Assembly: GCA_934659425.1 (NCBI GenBank)
Contig: CAKUHU010000004.1
Location: 1-64,000 of the forward strand
Length of the DNA stretch: 64,000 nucleotides
Source: an uncultured Oscillospiraceae bacterium
GTDB lineage: Bacteria > Bacillota > Clostridia > Oscillospirales > Oscillospiraceae
Reading direction: 5' to 3'
In this document: piece after piece, positions 33,997 to 43,593 of the stretch
How positions within the stretch are numbered: position 1 is the stretch's first letter
Layout: each line of letters begins with the position of its first letter
Made by a program: the position numbers and the translations under genes
Notes under the pieces: generated by a model
Database searches by the model: none
What the model saw: the letters and a program-made list of their open reading frames with translations, nothing else
Told to the model about the DNA's origin: nothing

Positions 33997-35427
33997 ATGC
34001 GCCTGCACGCGCTGCTTGCCGGTATGGGCTATCAAGGCCCCGAACCGGAGGACGTGGAAATCAAAGGCATCTCTTACGACACCCGCACCTTGCAGCCTGG
34101 AGAGCTCTTTGTGGCGCTTCGGGGTTATAAGACTGACGGACATAGATATATCAAAGAGGCCCGGCAAAAAGGGGCTGCCGCCATTGTGGGGGAAGTGGGG
34201 GAGGGTGTCCTGATTGTCCCGGAGAGCCGTTCCGCCCTGGCGGCGCTTTCCGCCAACTGGTTTGGCCATCCGGCAGAGGAACTGACGGTCATCGGGGTGA
34301 CCGGCACCAACGGCAAGACCACCACCACCAGCCTTTTGTGGGGGATGCTCCAGGAGGCGCTGGGGACCAAGGTGGGACTGCTTGGTACCAACGAGAACCG
34401 GGTGGGGGAGAAAATTTTTCCCGCAGAGCGGACGACTCCTGAAAGCTATGAGGTCCAGCGCTGGCTGCGCCAAATGGCGGATGAAGGATGCACCCATGTG
34501 GTGATGGAGGTATCCTCTCACGCCCTGTGCCTTCACCGGGTGGACGGGATCCGGTTTGCGGTGGGGGCCTTTACCAATTTGACCCAGGACCATCTGGACT
34601 TCCATAAGACCATGGAGGCCTATCAGGCGGCCAAAGGAAGGCTCTTTGCCCAGAGCGAAAGGGCTGTAATCAATTTAGACGATGAGGCGGGCCGCTACTA
34701 TGCCCGCACTGCGCCCTGTCCCGTTTTTACCTACTCTGAGCGCAAAGATGAGGCGGACATGACGGCCAAAAATCTCCGGCTCTTTCCCGCACGGGTGGAG
34801 TTTGAAGCGGTGACGAGAGAGGAGATCGCACGGGTCCGGCTGGGGATCCCCGGAGGCTTCAGCGTATACAACGCCCTGTGTGCTTTGGCGTGTGCCTATG
34901 TGTTGAAGATCCCTTTGGACCGGACCGCGCAAGCCCTGGCCCATGCCCCAGGGGTGAAAGGCCGGATGGAGGTGGTCCCTGTTCCCGGCCCGGGTACGGT
35001 TTTGATCGACTATGCCCACACGCCGGACGCCTTGGAAAATGCCCTCACTGCCCTCAGGGAGTTTACCCCGGGACGGCTGATCTGCCTTTTTGGCTGCGGC
35101 GGGGACCGGGACCGGAGCAAGAGGCATGTTATGGGAGCCATCGCCGCCAGTTTGGCTGACTTTTGCATCGTCACCTCGGATAATCCGAGAACGGAGAAGC
35201 CCCAAGCTATCATCGACGATATTTTGGAGGGGATGGCGGACTTTGATGTCCCTAAGCTGGTGGAGCCGGACAGGGAAAAGGCCATTCAGGCCGGGGTGAA
35301 GATGTTAAAAGTGGGGGATACCCTTCTCTTAGCGGGTAAGGGCCATGAGACCTACCAAGAGGTAAATGGCGTCAAGCGGCATCTGGACGAGCGGGAAGAA
35401 GTGCAAAAAGAGAGATTCTCCGGATAA
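33997..35427 (+). CDS. murE: UDP-MurNAc-L-Ala-D-Glu:meso-diaminopimelate ligase MurE
   Basis: Adds the third amino acid to the peptidoglycan precursor. The 476-residue protein has the N-terminal UDP-binding domain (ISYDTRTLQPGELFVALRG), the ATP loop GVTGTNGKTTTTSLLWG (100-116), MEVSSHAL, TNLTQDHLDFHKTMEAY, LIDYAHTPDALENAL, GCGGDRDRSKRHVMG and the DNPR motif at 395-398, which in this family marks meso-diaminopimelate as the substrate. The ATG at 33997 follows CGAGGTG. It is the only Mur ligase gene in the cluster; murF normally follows but is absent, and mraY starts 19 bp after the stop. Confidence 0.97.
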   Translation: MRLHALLAGMGYQGPEPEDVEIKGISYDTRTLQPGELFVALRGYKTDGHRYIKEARQKGAAAIVGEVGEGVLIVPESRSALAALSANWFGHPAEELTVIGVTGTNGKTTTTSLLWGMLQEALGTKVGLLGTNENRVGEKIFPAERTTPESYEVQRWLRQMADEGCTHVVMEVSSHALCLHRVDGIRFAVGAFTNLTQDHLDFHKTMEAYQAAKGRLFAQSERAVINLDDEAGRYYARTAPCPVFTYSERKDEADMTAKNLRLFPARVEFEAVTREEIARVRLGIPGGFSVYNALCALACAYVLKIPLDRTAQALAHAPGVKGRMEVVPVPGPGTVLIDYAHTPDALENALTALREFTPGRLICLFGCGGDRDRSKRHVMGAIAASLADFCIVTSDNPRTEKPQAIIDDILEGMADFDVPKLVEPDREKAIQAGVKMLKVGDTLLLAGKGHETYQEVNGVKRHLDEREEVQKERFSG

Positions 35428-35446
35428 AATGCGGGAGGTTCAAAAG

Positions 35447-36457
35447 ATGATTTCGATACAAGATATCCTGTTGGAGATCGGCCTGACGGTGTTGGTGAGT
35501 TTTCTGCTGACCGTCATTTTAGGAAAGCTTCTGATCCCTGCCCTGCGGCGGCTGAAAGCGGGGCAGTCCATCAAAGAGGACGGCCCGACCTGGCACATGT
35601 CCAAGCAGGGCACGCCCACCATGGGGGGGCTGATGTTTATCATCGCCATCGCTGTTACCATAGCGGTGCTGGGCTGGGGCTATGTGTCGGGCGGCACCCG
35701 GGGAGCAGTGTATGTCTATCTCTTTGCCCTGGTATTCGGTATCATCGGTTTTATTGATGACTATATGAAGGTGGTCCATCACCAAAATACCGGACTTACC
35801 GCCGGATGGAAATTCCTCCTGCAGCTCGCTGCCGCCATTTTGATGACAGTGCTGCTGCGATATGAGAATTATCTGTCTCCCAACCTGTACATTCCCTTTG
35901 CCCAGGTGAGCATTCCCCTGCCCTGGGGGCTATACATGGTCTTTGCCGCGTTTGTTATGGTGGGTACGGTCAATGCGGTCAATATTACTGATGGGGTAGA
36001 TGGTCTCAGTTCCTCGGTGACGGTGCCAGTGGCCATCTTCTTTGTGGCTGTCACCGCCCGCTGGGGCCAGGGGGAGCTGACTCTCTTTTCCGCTGCGCTC
36101 TTGGGCGGGCTGCTGGGCTTCCTTGTCTACAACCATTATCCGGCCAAGGTGTTTATGGGGGACACCGGTTCTCTCTTCTTGGGGGGCGCCGTCTGCGGCC
36201 TGGCCTTTGCCGCTGACATGCCTTTGATCCTCATTTTGGTGGGCATCGTCTATATTGCGGAGACCCTATCAGACATCATCCAAGTCACATACTTTAAGAT
36301 GACTCGCGGCAAACGGATCTTTAAAATGGCGCCCCTCCACCACCACTTTGAGATGTGTGGGTGGAAGGAGAAGGAAGTGGTGGCCGTATTCACCGTTGTA
36401 TCGGCGCTGTTTTGTCTGTTGGCCTATCTGGGCGTGATTGAACGATATTTGATCTGA
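35447..36457 (+). CDS. mraY: Phospho-N-acetylmuramoyl-pentapeptide transferase MraY
   Basis: Membrane enzyme that makes lipid I from UDP-MurNAc-pentapeptide and undecaprenyl phosphate. The 336 residues form about ten transmembrane helices with the family signatures KQGTPTMGGLMFI, FGIIGFIDDYMKV (the metal-binding DD pair), NAVNITDGVDGLSS, VYNHYPAKVFMGDTGSL and MAPLHHHFEMCGWKE. I use the ATG at 35447, eight bases after GGGAGG, rather than in-frame ATGs at 35429 or 35366. ftsW follows after 37 bp without murD between them. Confidence 0.97.
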   Translation: MISIQDILLEIGLTVLVSFLLTVILGKLLIPALRRLKAGQSIKEDGPTWHMSKQGTPTMGGLMFIIAIAVTIAVLGWGYVSGGTRGAVYVYLFALVFGIIGFIDDYMKVVHHQNTGLTAGWKFLLQLAAAILMTVLLRYENYLSPNLYIPFAQVSIPLPWGLYMVFAAFVMVGTVNAVNITDGVDGLSSSVTVPVAIFFVAVTARWGQGELTLFSAALLGGLLGFLVYNHYPAKVFMGDTGSLFLGGAVCGLAFAADMPLILILVGIVYIAETLSDIIQVTYFKMTRGKRIFKMAPLHHHFEMCGWKEKEVVAVFTVVSALFCLLAYLGVIERYLI

Positions 36458-36494
36458 TCTATTCCTTTGCAAATAGGGGAGAGGTGGTGAAGCC

Positions 36495-37703
36495 ATGCCA
36501 AAATTGAAGCGGGACTTGACTGTGGAGCAGCAGTTGGCCCGGGGGCCCATAGATCTGCCCTTTCTGATGCTGGTGACCATGCTTACCACCATCGGCGTTA
36601 TTATGGTCTTTTCTGCCTCTTACGCCACTGCCGTCAACGAGAACCGGGCTCCCATCTACTATTTCGTCCGTCAAGGGATCTTTGCTGTGGCGGGCTTGGC
36701 GATCATGTATGTGGTCTCTAAGCTGAATTATCAGCAATTCCGGTGGATGTCTGTGTTTATTCTGGGCTTCGCTCTGCTTCTGCTGGTGCTGGTGCTGATC
36801 CCCGGTGTGCATACAGTCCGCAGCGACGGGGTCAAACGGTGGATCAGAAGCATTGGACCCATTCCGGCCTTCCAGCCCTCTGAGGTGGCGAAACTGGGCG
36901 TGATCCTTTATTTCTCCGCCCGGATGTCCAAGCGGAACAGTGAAAAGAAGCGAAAGTTCAATACTCGCACGATCTCAGGCACCCTTTTGAAAAAAATGGA
37001 TGATTGGGGTCTTGTAGAGCTGATCCCCTATGTGGGCATCCTGCTGTTGATCCTGCTTTTGATGAAGCTGGAGCCCCATATGTCAGGCACCATTCTGATC
37101 CTGATCCCCGCGGCCGCCATCCTCTTTGCCGGAGGAGTGCGGCTGGGATGGTTCCTTCTGGGCGGCGGGGGCTTGGCGGCGATCTTGGCCATCATCATCA
37201 CGACCACGGACTATATGACCCGGCGCATTGATCTGTGGCGGGACCCCTGGTCCTATCCGAGGGATGGCGGCTACCAGATCATCCAGTCCCTTTATGCCAT
37301 CGGCTCCGGTGGGCTTTTTGGCGTCGGATTTGGGCAGAGCCGCCAAAAACAGCTTTTTCTCCCTGAGCCGGAGAACGATTTCATCTTCTCCATTGTCTGT
37401 GAGGAGCTGGGGCTTGTGGGGGCGGGGCTGATCCTGCTTTTGTTTGTGCTGCTCATCGTCCGGGGCTATTGGATTGCCCTCCATGCCAGAGATCGGTTTG
37501 GCTCTCTGCTGGTGGTGGGGATCACCACCCTCATGGCGGTGCAGGTTTTTCTCAATGTGTCAGTGGTCACCAATCTGCTGCCGACCACCGGCATCTCCCT
37601 GCCATTTTTCAGCTATGGAGGGACCGCCCTAATGATCCAACTGGTGGAGATGGGGATCGTCCTCAGCGTTTCCCGCCAGATCCCGGCCCCGAAGCAGGGA
37701 TAA
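36495..37703 (+). CDS. ftsW: SEDS peptidoglycan polymerase FtsW/SpoVE
   Basis: Glycosyltransferase that polymerises lipid II with its partner class B PBP. The 402-residue protein has about ten transmembrane helices, the FSASYATAV region, the conserved FQPSEVAKLGVILYFS, the catalytic-side loop region RRIDLWRDPWSYPRDGGYQIIQSLYAIGSGGLFGVGFGQSRQK (only key residues matter here: the DxWxD/P and GGLFG elements), ENDFIFSIVCEELGLVG and the closing SLPFFSYGGTALMI. An unusual basic insert (about 160-180, SKRNSEKKRKFN) lies in a cytoplasmic loop. The PASTA PBP three genes upstream is its probable partner. Confidence 0.95.
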   Translation: MPKLKRDLTVEQQLARGPIDLPFLMLVTMLTTIGVIMVFSASYATAVNENRAPIYYFVRQGIFAVAGLAIMYVVSKLNYQQFRWMSVFILGFALLLLVLVLIPGVHTVRSDGVKRWIRSIGPIPAFQPSEVAKLGVILYFSARMSKRNSEKKRKFNTRTISGTLLKKMDDWGLVELIPYVGILLLILLLMKLEPHMSGTILILIPAAAILFAGGVRLGWFLLGGGGLAAILAIIITTTDYMTRRIDLWRDPWSYPRDGGYQIIQSLYAIGSGGLFGVGFGQSRQKQLFLPEPENDFIFSIVCEELGLVGAGLILLLFVLLIVRGYWIALHARDRFGSLLVVGITTLMAVQVFLNVSVVTNLLPTTGISLPFFSYGGTALMIQLVEMGIVLSVSRQIPAPKQG

Positions 37704-37722
37704 CAGAAAAGGGGGAATGTGT

Positions 37723-38838
37723 GTGAAGGTTCTATTTACTTGCGGCGGTACGGCTGGCCATATCAACCCTGCCGTGGCTTTGGCGCGGATGTTTCAGGAG
37801 CGAAATCCCGGCTGTCAAGTCCTTTTCGTGGGGGCGGACGGCGGGATGGAGACTCGGCTGGTGCCCAAGGAGGGCTTCCCGCTCAAGACAGTGACCATTA
37901 CCAACTTTCAGCGTTCCTTGGCTCCCGCCGCCATTGGCCACAATGTGGGGACACTGATCAACATGGCGAGATCTGAACGGCAAGCCAAGGCCATTTTGGA
38001 TGACTTCCAGCCCGATTTGGTGGTGGGGACCGGAGGATATGCCAGCTATCCGGTGGTGAAGGCCGCGGCCAAGCGGGGGATCCCCACCGCTGTCCACGAA
38101 TCCAACGCGGTCCCCGGCCTCACGACCAAGGCACTGTCCAAGGTGGCCAGCGTGGTGATGGTTGGCTTTGCCGAGAGCAGGGACCATTATGGGGACCCCT
38201 CAAAAGTTGTGGTTACCGGCACCCCCGTCCGGGGCGATTTTTTCCGCTATACCCGCTCTGAGGCTCGGAAAGAGCTGGGGATTGCGGATGATCGGCCTCT
38301 GCTTCTCTCCTATTGGGGGAGCCTGGGGGCGGAAGTGATGAACGGCTACATGGCTGACTTTATCCGTATGGAATGCGCCGCAGGGGAGCCCTTCCGGCAC
38401 ATCCACGGTGCGGGCCGGAATTTTGCCTCTATGACCCGGGCGCTGGCGGCGTCCATATCCAATTCCGGACGATCTGGGATCGAGGTGAGGGAATATATCT
38501 ATGATATGCCCCTCATCATGGCGGCGGCGGACCTGGTCCTCTGCCGCTCAGGTGCATCCACCATCTCTGAGCTGGCGGCCATCGCCAAGCCATCGGTGCT
38601 GGTGCCTTCTCCCAACGTCACCGCCGATCATCAGACCAAAAACGCAGAGATTTTGGCCCATGGCGGCGGCGCGGTGCTGCTGGCTGAAAAAGAGTGCTCG
38701 GGAATAAAGCTCTATGAGACGGCCTTTGAGCTGCTGCAGGACCCCAACCGCCGGACGGAGATGTCCCGGGCATTGTCGGCGCTGGCCATTCCTGATGCCA
38801 ATGAAAAGATATACGAGGTGCTGTTGGGGCTGCTCTAA
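37723..38838 (+). CDS. murG: UDP-GlcNAc:undecaprenyl-PP-MurNAc-pentapeptide GlcNAc transferase MurG
   Basis: Makes lipid II at the inner face of the membrane. The 371-residue GT-B protein starts KVLFTCGGTAGHINPAVALA, then ETRLVPKEGFPL, VVGTGGYASYPVVKAA, TAVHESNAVPGLTTKAL, and in the C-terminal half CRSGASTISELAAIAKPSVLVPSP with TADHQTKNA. The usual glycine-rich loop GGSxGA before the second domain is replaced by YWGSLGAEVMN. I take the GTG at 37723 as start since it gives the standard MKVLFTCGGTAGH N-terminus and correct spacing from AAAGGGGG; the ATG at 37717 is too close to that site. murC does not follow; murA does, after 81 bp. Confidence 0.96.
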   Translation: MKVLFTCGGTAGHINPAVALARMFQERNPGCQVLFVGADGGMETRLVPKEGFPLKTVTITNFQRSLAPAAIGHNVGTLINMARSERQAKAILDDFQPDLVVGTGGYASYPVVKAAAKRGIPTAVHESNAVPGLTTKALSKVASVVMVGFAESRDHYGDPSKVVVTGTPVRGDFFRYTRSEARKELGIADDRPLLLSYWGSLGAEVMNGYMADFIRMECAAGEPFRHIHGAGRNFASMTRALAASISNSGRSGIEVREYIYDMPLIMAAADLVLCRSGASTISELAAIAKPSVLVPSPNVTADHQTKNAEILAHGGGAVLLAEKECSGIKLYETAFELLQDPNRRTEMSRALSALAIPDANEKIYEVLLGLL

Positions 38839-38919
38839 GGCCGTCCTTGCCCTTTATGGGACCCCATTTGCCTTTCCTGCATAGGATGACCCGAAGGAAA
38901 TCCAAAGGGAGGGCAAATC

Positions 38920-40191
38920 ATGAACGTTTTTAGGATCGAGGGAGGCCGCCCCTTATCCGGCAGTGTGCGGATCCAAGGGGCGAAAAACAGCGTTCTGCCG
39001 ATTTTGGCAGCATCCTTCCTCGCGCCGGGGGCGTGTATCCTCCACAACTGCCCCCGGCTTACTGATGTGGACCATACGCTGGAGATCCTCCGGCATTTAG
39101 GCTGCCGGGTGAAGCGGGAAGGGGATACGGTCACGATAGACGCATCGTCCCCTGCTGCTTGGGATATACCGGATGACTTGATGCGGGAGATGCGCTCCTC
39201 CGTGGTCTTTTTGGGGCCCGTTTTGGGGCGGATGGGCCGGACGGAGTTGTCCTATCCCGGAGGCTGTGAATTGGGCCCCCGCCCCATTGATCTGCATTTA
39301 TCCGCTCTGCGGACATTGGGCGCGGAGATCCAGGAGCGGAATGGGAGGCTTCTCTGCACCGGAAAACTGGTGGGGGGAGACATTGCCTTCTCTCTTCCCA
39401 GTGTGGGAGCGACAGAAAACGCCATGCTTTCCGCGGTGATGGCGCAGGGAGTTACCACCATTACCAACGCCGCCCGGGAGCCAGAGATCGTGGAGCTGCA
39501 GAGCTTTCTGCGGGGCTTGGGTGCCGATGTTCGGGGGGCGGGCAGCTCGATAATCACCGTTCGGGGAGGCAGGTCCCTCCACGGCTGGGAACACACGCTC
39601 ACCGCGGACCGGGTCGTGGCTTGTACTTATCTTTCGGCTGTGGCTTCTGCCGGGGGAGAGGGAGAGGTGATCGGCGTAGATTGGCGGCAGCTGTCCACAG
39701 TGACCGCGGTCCTTGCAGAGGCGGGATGCCGGATCCAGAGTTCCCCTGAAGCCATTTCGATCGCCGCGCCCCATCGTCTGAAGGCGGTGCGGCCCATCCG
39801 CACTGCCCCCTATCCAGGCTTTCCCACCGATGCCCAGGCGTTGATCATGGCCGCCCTCTGCAAGGCAAAGGGTGCCACCGTGATCGCTGAAAATATGTTC
39901 GACAGCCGTTACCGCCATGTGGATGAGCTGGTCCGTATGGGGGCAGATATTCAGGTGGAGGGAAAAGTGGCGGTGGTATATGGAGTCCCGCAGCTCTATG
40001 GAGCCAAAGTGCGTTCCACCGATCTGCGGGGCGGTGCGGCCCTGGCAGTAGCAGCTGTAGGGGCAGAAGGGGAGACGGTTGTCTCTGGCCTGCATCATAT
40101 TGACCGGGGCTATGCCGACCTGGCGGCCGATCTGAATGCGCTGGGAGCGAATGTCGTGCGGGAAGAAGAGGAAATTGTAAGCGAATCTTAA
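38920..40191 (+). CDS. murA: UDP-N-acetylglucosamine 1-carboxyvinyltransferase MurA
   Basis: First committed step of peptidoglycan synthesis, transferring enolpyruvate from PEP; the target of fosfomycin. The 423-residue protein has the Lys22-Asn23 pair in IQGAKNSVLPILAA, MRSSVVFLGPVLGRMG, the catalytic Cys116 in GGCELGPRPIDLHL, YPGFPTDAQALIMAALC and the C-terminal HHIDRGYADL. The catalytic cysteine is present, so classical fosfomycin sensitivity of this enzyme is expected. The ATG at 38920 follows AAGGGAGGGCAAATC. Its place between murG and ftsQ is seen in several clostridial dcw clusters. Confidence 0.96.
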   Translation: MNVFRIEGGRPLSGSVRIQGAKNSVLPILAASFLAPGACILHNCPRLTDVDHTLEILRHLGCRVKREGDTVTIDASSPAAWDIPDDLMREMRSSVVFLGPVLGRMGRTELSYPGGCELGPRPIDLHLSALRTLGAEIQERNGRLLCTGKLVGGDIAFSLPSVGATENAMLSAVMAQGVTTITNAAREPEIVELQSFLRGLGADVRGAGSSIITVRGGRSLHGWEHTLTADRVVACTYLSAVASAGGEGEVIGVDWRQLSTVTAVLAEAGCRIQSSPEAISIAAPHRLKAVRPIRTAPYPGFPTDAQALIMAALCKAKGATVIAENMFDSRYRHVDELVRMGADIQVEGKVAVVYGVPQLYGAKVRSTDLRGGAALAVAAVGAEGETVVSGLHHIDRGYADLAADLNALGANVVREEEEIVSES

Positions 40192-40271
40192 CCACTTTTT
40201 CACATTTATGTGATATGGTATGCCTATATTTATAATACGATGTGGCAAGGATCACAGCAGGGGGCCGGAGC

Positions 40272-41117
40272 ATGGCGGCGAGGAACAAACGGAATCGACA
40301 CAGACGCAGGAGGGGACGCTTTGGCTTCCTCTATAAGCTGTTGTCCGTTCTCGTGATCTTCGCCGCCATTTTGACGGGCTGTGTGGTTTTCTTTCGGGTC
40401 AATCAAGTAGAAGTGACAGGTAACAGCCGGTATACGGCCCAGGAGATCATAGAGGCCTCCGGTGTAGAACTGGGGGGCAACCTGTTTTTGATCAATAAGC
40501 CCCAGGCGGTCCGGAATATCATGCGGCGGCTGCCCTATGTGGAGAAGGTGGCGGTGGTAAAAGATCTGCCCGACACATTAGAGTTGCACATTACAGAGAG
40601 CACCGCCGCGGCTGTTGTTGAGGCGGAGGGAAGCTGTTGGCTGCTCAATCCCAGCACCAAATTTGTGGAGCAGGGAGACGGAGAGCTGGGAAATGGGCTT
40701 CCTAAGGTCACAGGCATTACGCCGGCCACTCCGACACTGGGGGCGAGGATGGCGGCAGCGGCGGAGGAGCAGGTCAGGCTGGAGGGGCTGAAGGGACTGT
40801 TTGCAGCCCTTTCTGACCAAGGTATGATCGAAAATGTGACGGATTTCATCGATCTGACTGCGGCCAATGTCATTTACTTTGGATATGGTGAAGATTTGAC
40901 GGTGGCAGTGCCCATGACGGGCGATTTTGACAAAAGAATTTTCTCCCTCCGGCGGGTGATCGAGACCTTCCAGGAGCGGGGAGAGGCAGTGACAGGAACG
41001 TTGGATCTGACCTATGGCGACGAGCGCGCACGGCTCCTTCCGGCGCGGTGGCTGCCGGAAGGGTCTGTGGAGAAAGGGGAGAGCGGAAATGGGACTGAGC
41101 CGCCGACCGAAAAGTGA
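40272..41117 (+). CDS. ftsQ: Cell division protein FtsQ/DivIB
   Basis: Bitopic divisome protein that links FtsL, FtsB-like partners and the septal synthase. The 281 residues have a short, strongly basic cytoplasmic tail (MAARNKRNRHRRRRGRFG), a transmembrane helix (about 22-44), a POTRA domain (about 47-115; VEVTGNSRYTAQEIIEASGVELGGNLF and RRLPYVEKVAVVKDLPDTLEL), a beta domain, and a charged tail. The ATG at 40272 is used; an ATG at 40242 lacks a ribosome site. A TATAAT at 40231-40236 might be an internal promoter -10 but has no good -35. Its last 29 bases overlap the next gene. Confidence 0.93.
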   Translation: MAARNKRNRHRRRRGRFGFLYKLLSVLVIFAAILTGCVVFFRVNQVEVTGNSRYTAQEIIEASGVELGGNLFLINKPQAVRNIMRRLPYVEKVAVVKDLPDTLELHITESTAAAVVEAEGSCWLLNPSTKFVEQGDGELGNGLPKVTGITPATPTLGARMAAAAEEQVRLEGLKGLFAALSDQGMIENVTDFIDLTAANVIYFGYGEDLTVAVPMTGDFDKRIFSLRRVIETFQERGEAVTGTLDLTYGDERARLLPARWLPEGSVEKGESGNGTEPPTEK

Positions 41118-41901
41118 TCGAACGGAGGAGAAACAGGAGCTCCGGGAGCGTCACCGCAATAACCGGGCCTATGGAAATGTGGCGGTAACGGTAGTATTTG
41201 CCATCGTGGGTTTCCTCTTGGCCTCTCAGCTGCAGAGTGTACGCTCCAATACCCAGGATACCGTGGCCAGCACAGCCCGGCTGGAGACGCTGCAGGAGCT
41301 TTATAACAAAGAATTGGACAAGTCAGAGAGCCTGGAAAAGCAGGTAGGCCAGCTCCAGGAAGAGCTGAAGCTCTACCGGGGACAGGCTAGTGATGGGAAT
41401 GCCCAGGGACAAGCCCTGCGCGCTGAACTGGAGAAGATGGAGATCACGGCCGGACTGGTGGAGGTCACCGGTCCCGGTGTTTCGGTGATCTTGTCGGACT
41501 CCACAGCCATCAATACGACTGGGGACGAAGCGAGCTATCTGATCCACGACTCAGATCTGCTGTCGGTGGTAAATGAGCTGCGGTCTGCGGGAGCAGAGGC
41601 GATCTCCCTCAATGGGGAACGGCTTTTGGCTACCAGTGAGATCCGCTGCACCGGCGCGGTGGTGACGGTGAACGGACGGCAGTATGCCGCGCCCTATGTC
41701 ATCTTTGCCATCGGAGATTCCACAACCTTGTATAATGCGCTGACCATGCGAAATGGTGTGGTGGATATTTTGAGCCAGTGGAAGATCCAAGTCCAGGTCA
41801 CCACCAGCGACCAGCTCACCATCCCCAAATACCAGGGCGCAGTGGAATACCGCTATGCGCAGCCGGCTGCTTCTGCGCCGGAGGAAGGGGAGGTGGAGTA
41901 A
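41089..41901 (+). CDS. DUF881 family protein (YlxW/YlxX-like)
   Basis: A 270-residue membrane-anchored protein: basic cytoplasmic N-terminus, one transmembrane helix (about 28-46, VAVTVVFAIVGFLLASQL), a coiled coil (about 60-115), and the DUF881 domain (about 118-255) with GLVEVTGPGVSVILSDS, LIHDSDLLSVVNELRSAGAEAISLNGERL and YAAPYVIFAIGDS. Function is not established; such genes lie between ftsQ and ftsZ in many Firmicutes and Actinobacteria and are suspected to act in division. The ATG at 41089 follows GGGGAGAGCGGAA and overlaps the end of ftsQ by 29 bases. Confidence 0.92.
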   Translation: MGLSRRPKSDRTEEKQELRERHRNNRAYGNVAVTVVFAIVGFLLASQLQSVRSNTQDTVASTARLETLQELYNKELDKSESLEKQVGQLQEELKLYRGQASDGNAQGQALRAELEKMEITAGLVEVTGPGVSVILSDSTAINTTGDEASYLIHDSDLLSVVNELRSAGAEAISLNGERLLATSEIRCTGAVVTVNGRQYAAPYVIFAIGDSTTLYNALTMRNGVVDILSQWKIQVQVTTSDQLTIPKYQGAVEYRYAQPAASAPEEGEVE

Positions 41902-42288
41902 GTGCTGGAGTTGATCGGCCTGGTTGCCGGCCTTTTGCTGGGTGTGCTGTACCCACTGTATTTTCCGCCCTCCATGACCCTCTATATGGGAGTGGGCCTG
42001 CTGGCAGCGTTGGACTCTGCCCTGGGGGGAGTGCGTTCCCAGCTGAAGGGGGAGTTTCAAATGGCAATCTTCCTGTCAGGGACTATCGGGAACGCCGTTA
42101 TCGCCGTTTTTCTCACTTGGCTGGGGGAAAAGATGGGGATTCCCATGTATTTGGCAGCTGTGGTGGTTTTTGGCACAAGAATGTTCCAAAACTTTGGAGA
42201 AATCCGTAGAGAGCTATTGACCTCAAGCCCAAAGAGGGATAAAATAAAACAAAATATAGTAGACACTGGGGAACTCGACACAAAATGA
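41902..42288 (+). CDS. sbp: Small basic protein, DUF1290 family
   Basis: A 128-residue integral membrane protein with about four hydrophobic helices; signatures are GLVAGLLLGVLYPLYFPPSMTLYMGVGLLAALDSALGG (key GxLxGxxxPxxxP and LDSxxGG) and FQMAIFLSGTIGNAVIAVFLTWLGEKMGI. This is the Sbp family found next to DUF881 genes in the dcw cluster; function is not known. The GTG at 41902 directly follows the TAA of the previous gene, indicating coupled translation. A charged tail follows the DUF1290 core (TSSPKRDKIKQ). Confidence 0.93.
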   Translation: MLELIGLVAGLLLGVLYPLYFPPSMTLYMGVGLLAALDSALGGVRSQLKGEFQMAIFLSGTIGNAVIAVFLTWLGEKMGIPMYLAAVVVFGTRMFQNFGEIRRELLTSSPKRDKIKQNIVDTGELDTK

Positions 42289-42330
42289 CCTTGTTCCCAT
42301 TGGGAGAACTTATACATAGGAGGAGCAGTT

Positions 42331-43437
42331 ATGCCGTTTGGATTGGATACCGGCCCGGAGTCCGTTGTCAGCATCAAGGTGATTGGTGTGGGCGGCGGCG
42401 GCAATAATGTTGTCAACCGCATGGTCAGAACTGGTGTAAAAAATGTGGAGTTTATTGCTGTCAATACAGACAAGCAGGCTCTTAAGATTTCCAGTGCCAG
42501 CCAGAAGATTCAGATCGGAGAAAAGCTCACCGGAGGCCAGGGTGCCGGCTCTGATCCCGAGGTGGGAAAGAAATCCGCTGAGGAGAGCCGGGCACAGATC
42601 GCCAAGGTGCTGGAGGGGACCGACATGGTCTTTATCACTGCCGGCATGGGCGGCGGTACGGGCACGGGCGCGGCCCCCATTGTGGCAGACATTGCAAAGG
42701 AGGCTGGCATCCTGACCGTAGGTGTGGTGACCAAGCCCTTTAATTTTGAAGGCCGCCGCCGGATGCAGCAGGCGGAGGCGGGCATCGAGGAGCTCAAGGG
42801 CAGAGTGGACTCCCTGGTCATCATCCCCAACGAGCGGCTCAAATTTGCCACAGATCAGAAGATCACCTTTGCCAATGCCTTTGAAATTGCCGACGATGTG
42901 CTGCGGCAGGCGGTCCAGTCCATCTCCGATCTGATCAAAAATACTGGATTTATCAATCTGGACTTTGCGGATGTCACTGCGGTTATGCAGACTGCGGGAA
43001 TGGCTCACATGGGTGTGGGCCGGGCTGCGGGCAAGAGCAAGGCCGAGGAGGCCGCGAAGATGGCTATCTCCAGCCCGTTGCTGGAGACATCGATCAATGG
43101 TGCCCGGGGCGTACTGGTGAATATCACCGGCTCCATGGACATTGGCCTGGAAGAGGTGGAGGCCGCCGCCGAAATGGTGCGCCAGGCCGCCCATCCCGAA
43201 GCGCTCATCATTTTTGGTGCCGCCTTTGATGAGAACATGGAGGATGAGATCCAGGTCACGGTAATTGCCACCGGCTATGATGAGAATGCGCAAAAGAGCA
43301 GCGGGGATAAGATCTTCTCCAAGACCGCGGAAAAGGTGGGGGAGGAGAAGAAGCGGGAAGGCGCTGCCGATGAGGGACGCTCTGAGGAGGACGACCAGTG
43401 GCAGTCCATCTTCAACATCTTTAACCGGGATAATTGA
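42331..43437 (+). CDS. ftsZ: Cell division protein FtsZ
   Basis: Tubulin-like GTPase that forms the Z ring. The 368-residue protein has [18 protein letters not shown], the tubulin signature [10 protein letters not shown] (107-116), [31 protein letters not shown], the synergy-loop region [22 protein letters not shown], and [10 protein letters not shown] charged linker follows the core, and the C-terminal peptide [11 protein letters not shown] replaces the usual D-I-P-x-F-L-R motif, so partner contacts may differ. ftsA is not present in the cluster. The ATG at 42331 follows AGGAGGAGCAGTT. Confidence 0.98.
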   Translation: MPFGLDTGPESVVSIKVIGVGGGGNNVVNRMVRTGVKNVEFIAVNTDKQALKISSASQKIQIGEKLTGGQGAGSDPEVGKKSAEESRAQIAKVLEGTDMVFITAGMGGGTGTGAAPIVADIAKEAGILTVGVVTKPFNFEGRRRMQQAEAGIEELKGRVDSLVIIPNERLKFATDQKITFANAFEIADDVLRQAVQSISDLIKNTGFINLDFADVTAVMQTAGMAHMGVGRAAGKSKAEEAAKMAISSPLLETSINGARGVLVNITGSMDIGLEEVEAAAEMVRQAAHPEALIIFGAAFDENMEDEIQVTVIATGYDENAQKSSGDKIFSKTAEKVGEEKKREGAADEGRSEEDDQWQSIFNIFNRDN

Positions 43438-43557
43438 CTTAAGATATAAATACCGCCCTTCCACAAGGAAAAAATGGTAAATACTGTGCCTGAAAACAAC
43501 GGAAAAACAGGTGGTTACCACCAAACAGCGCACTTTTGACAGAATCAAATAGACAGG

Positions 43558-43593
43558 AAAAAGCACAACTCGATGACGAGTTGTGCTTTTTCT
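43558..43593. terminator. Rho-independent terminator downstream of ftsZ
   Basis: AAAAAGCACAACTCG (43558-43572) pairs with CGAGTTGTGCTTTTT (43577-43591) over ATGA. It ends the dcw cluster, 120 bp after ftsZ. Between this hairpin and the next (43592-43881) there is an open frame on the minus strand, overlapping both hairpins, in which I recognise nothing; the stretch is treated as non-coding. Confidence 0.92.
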
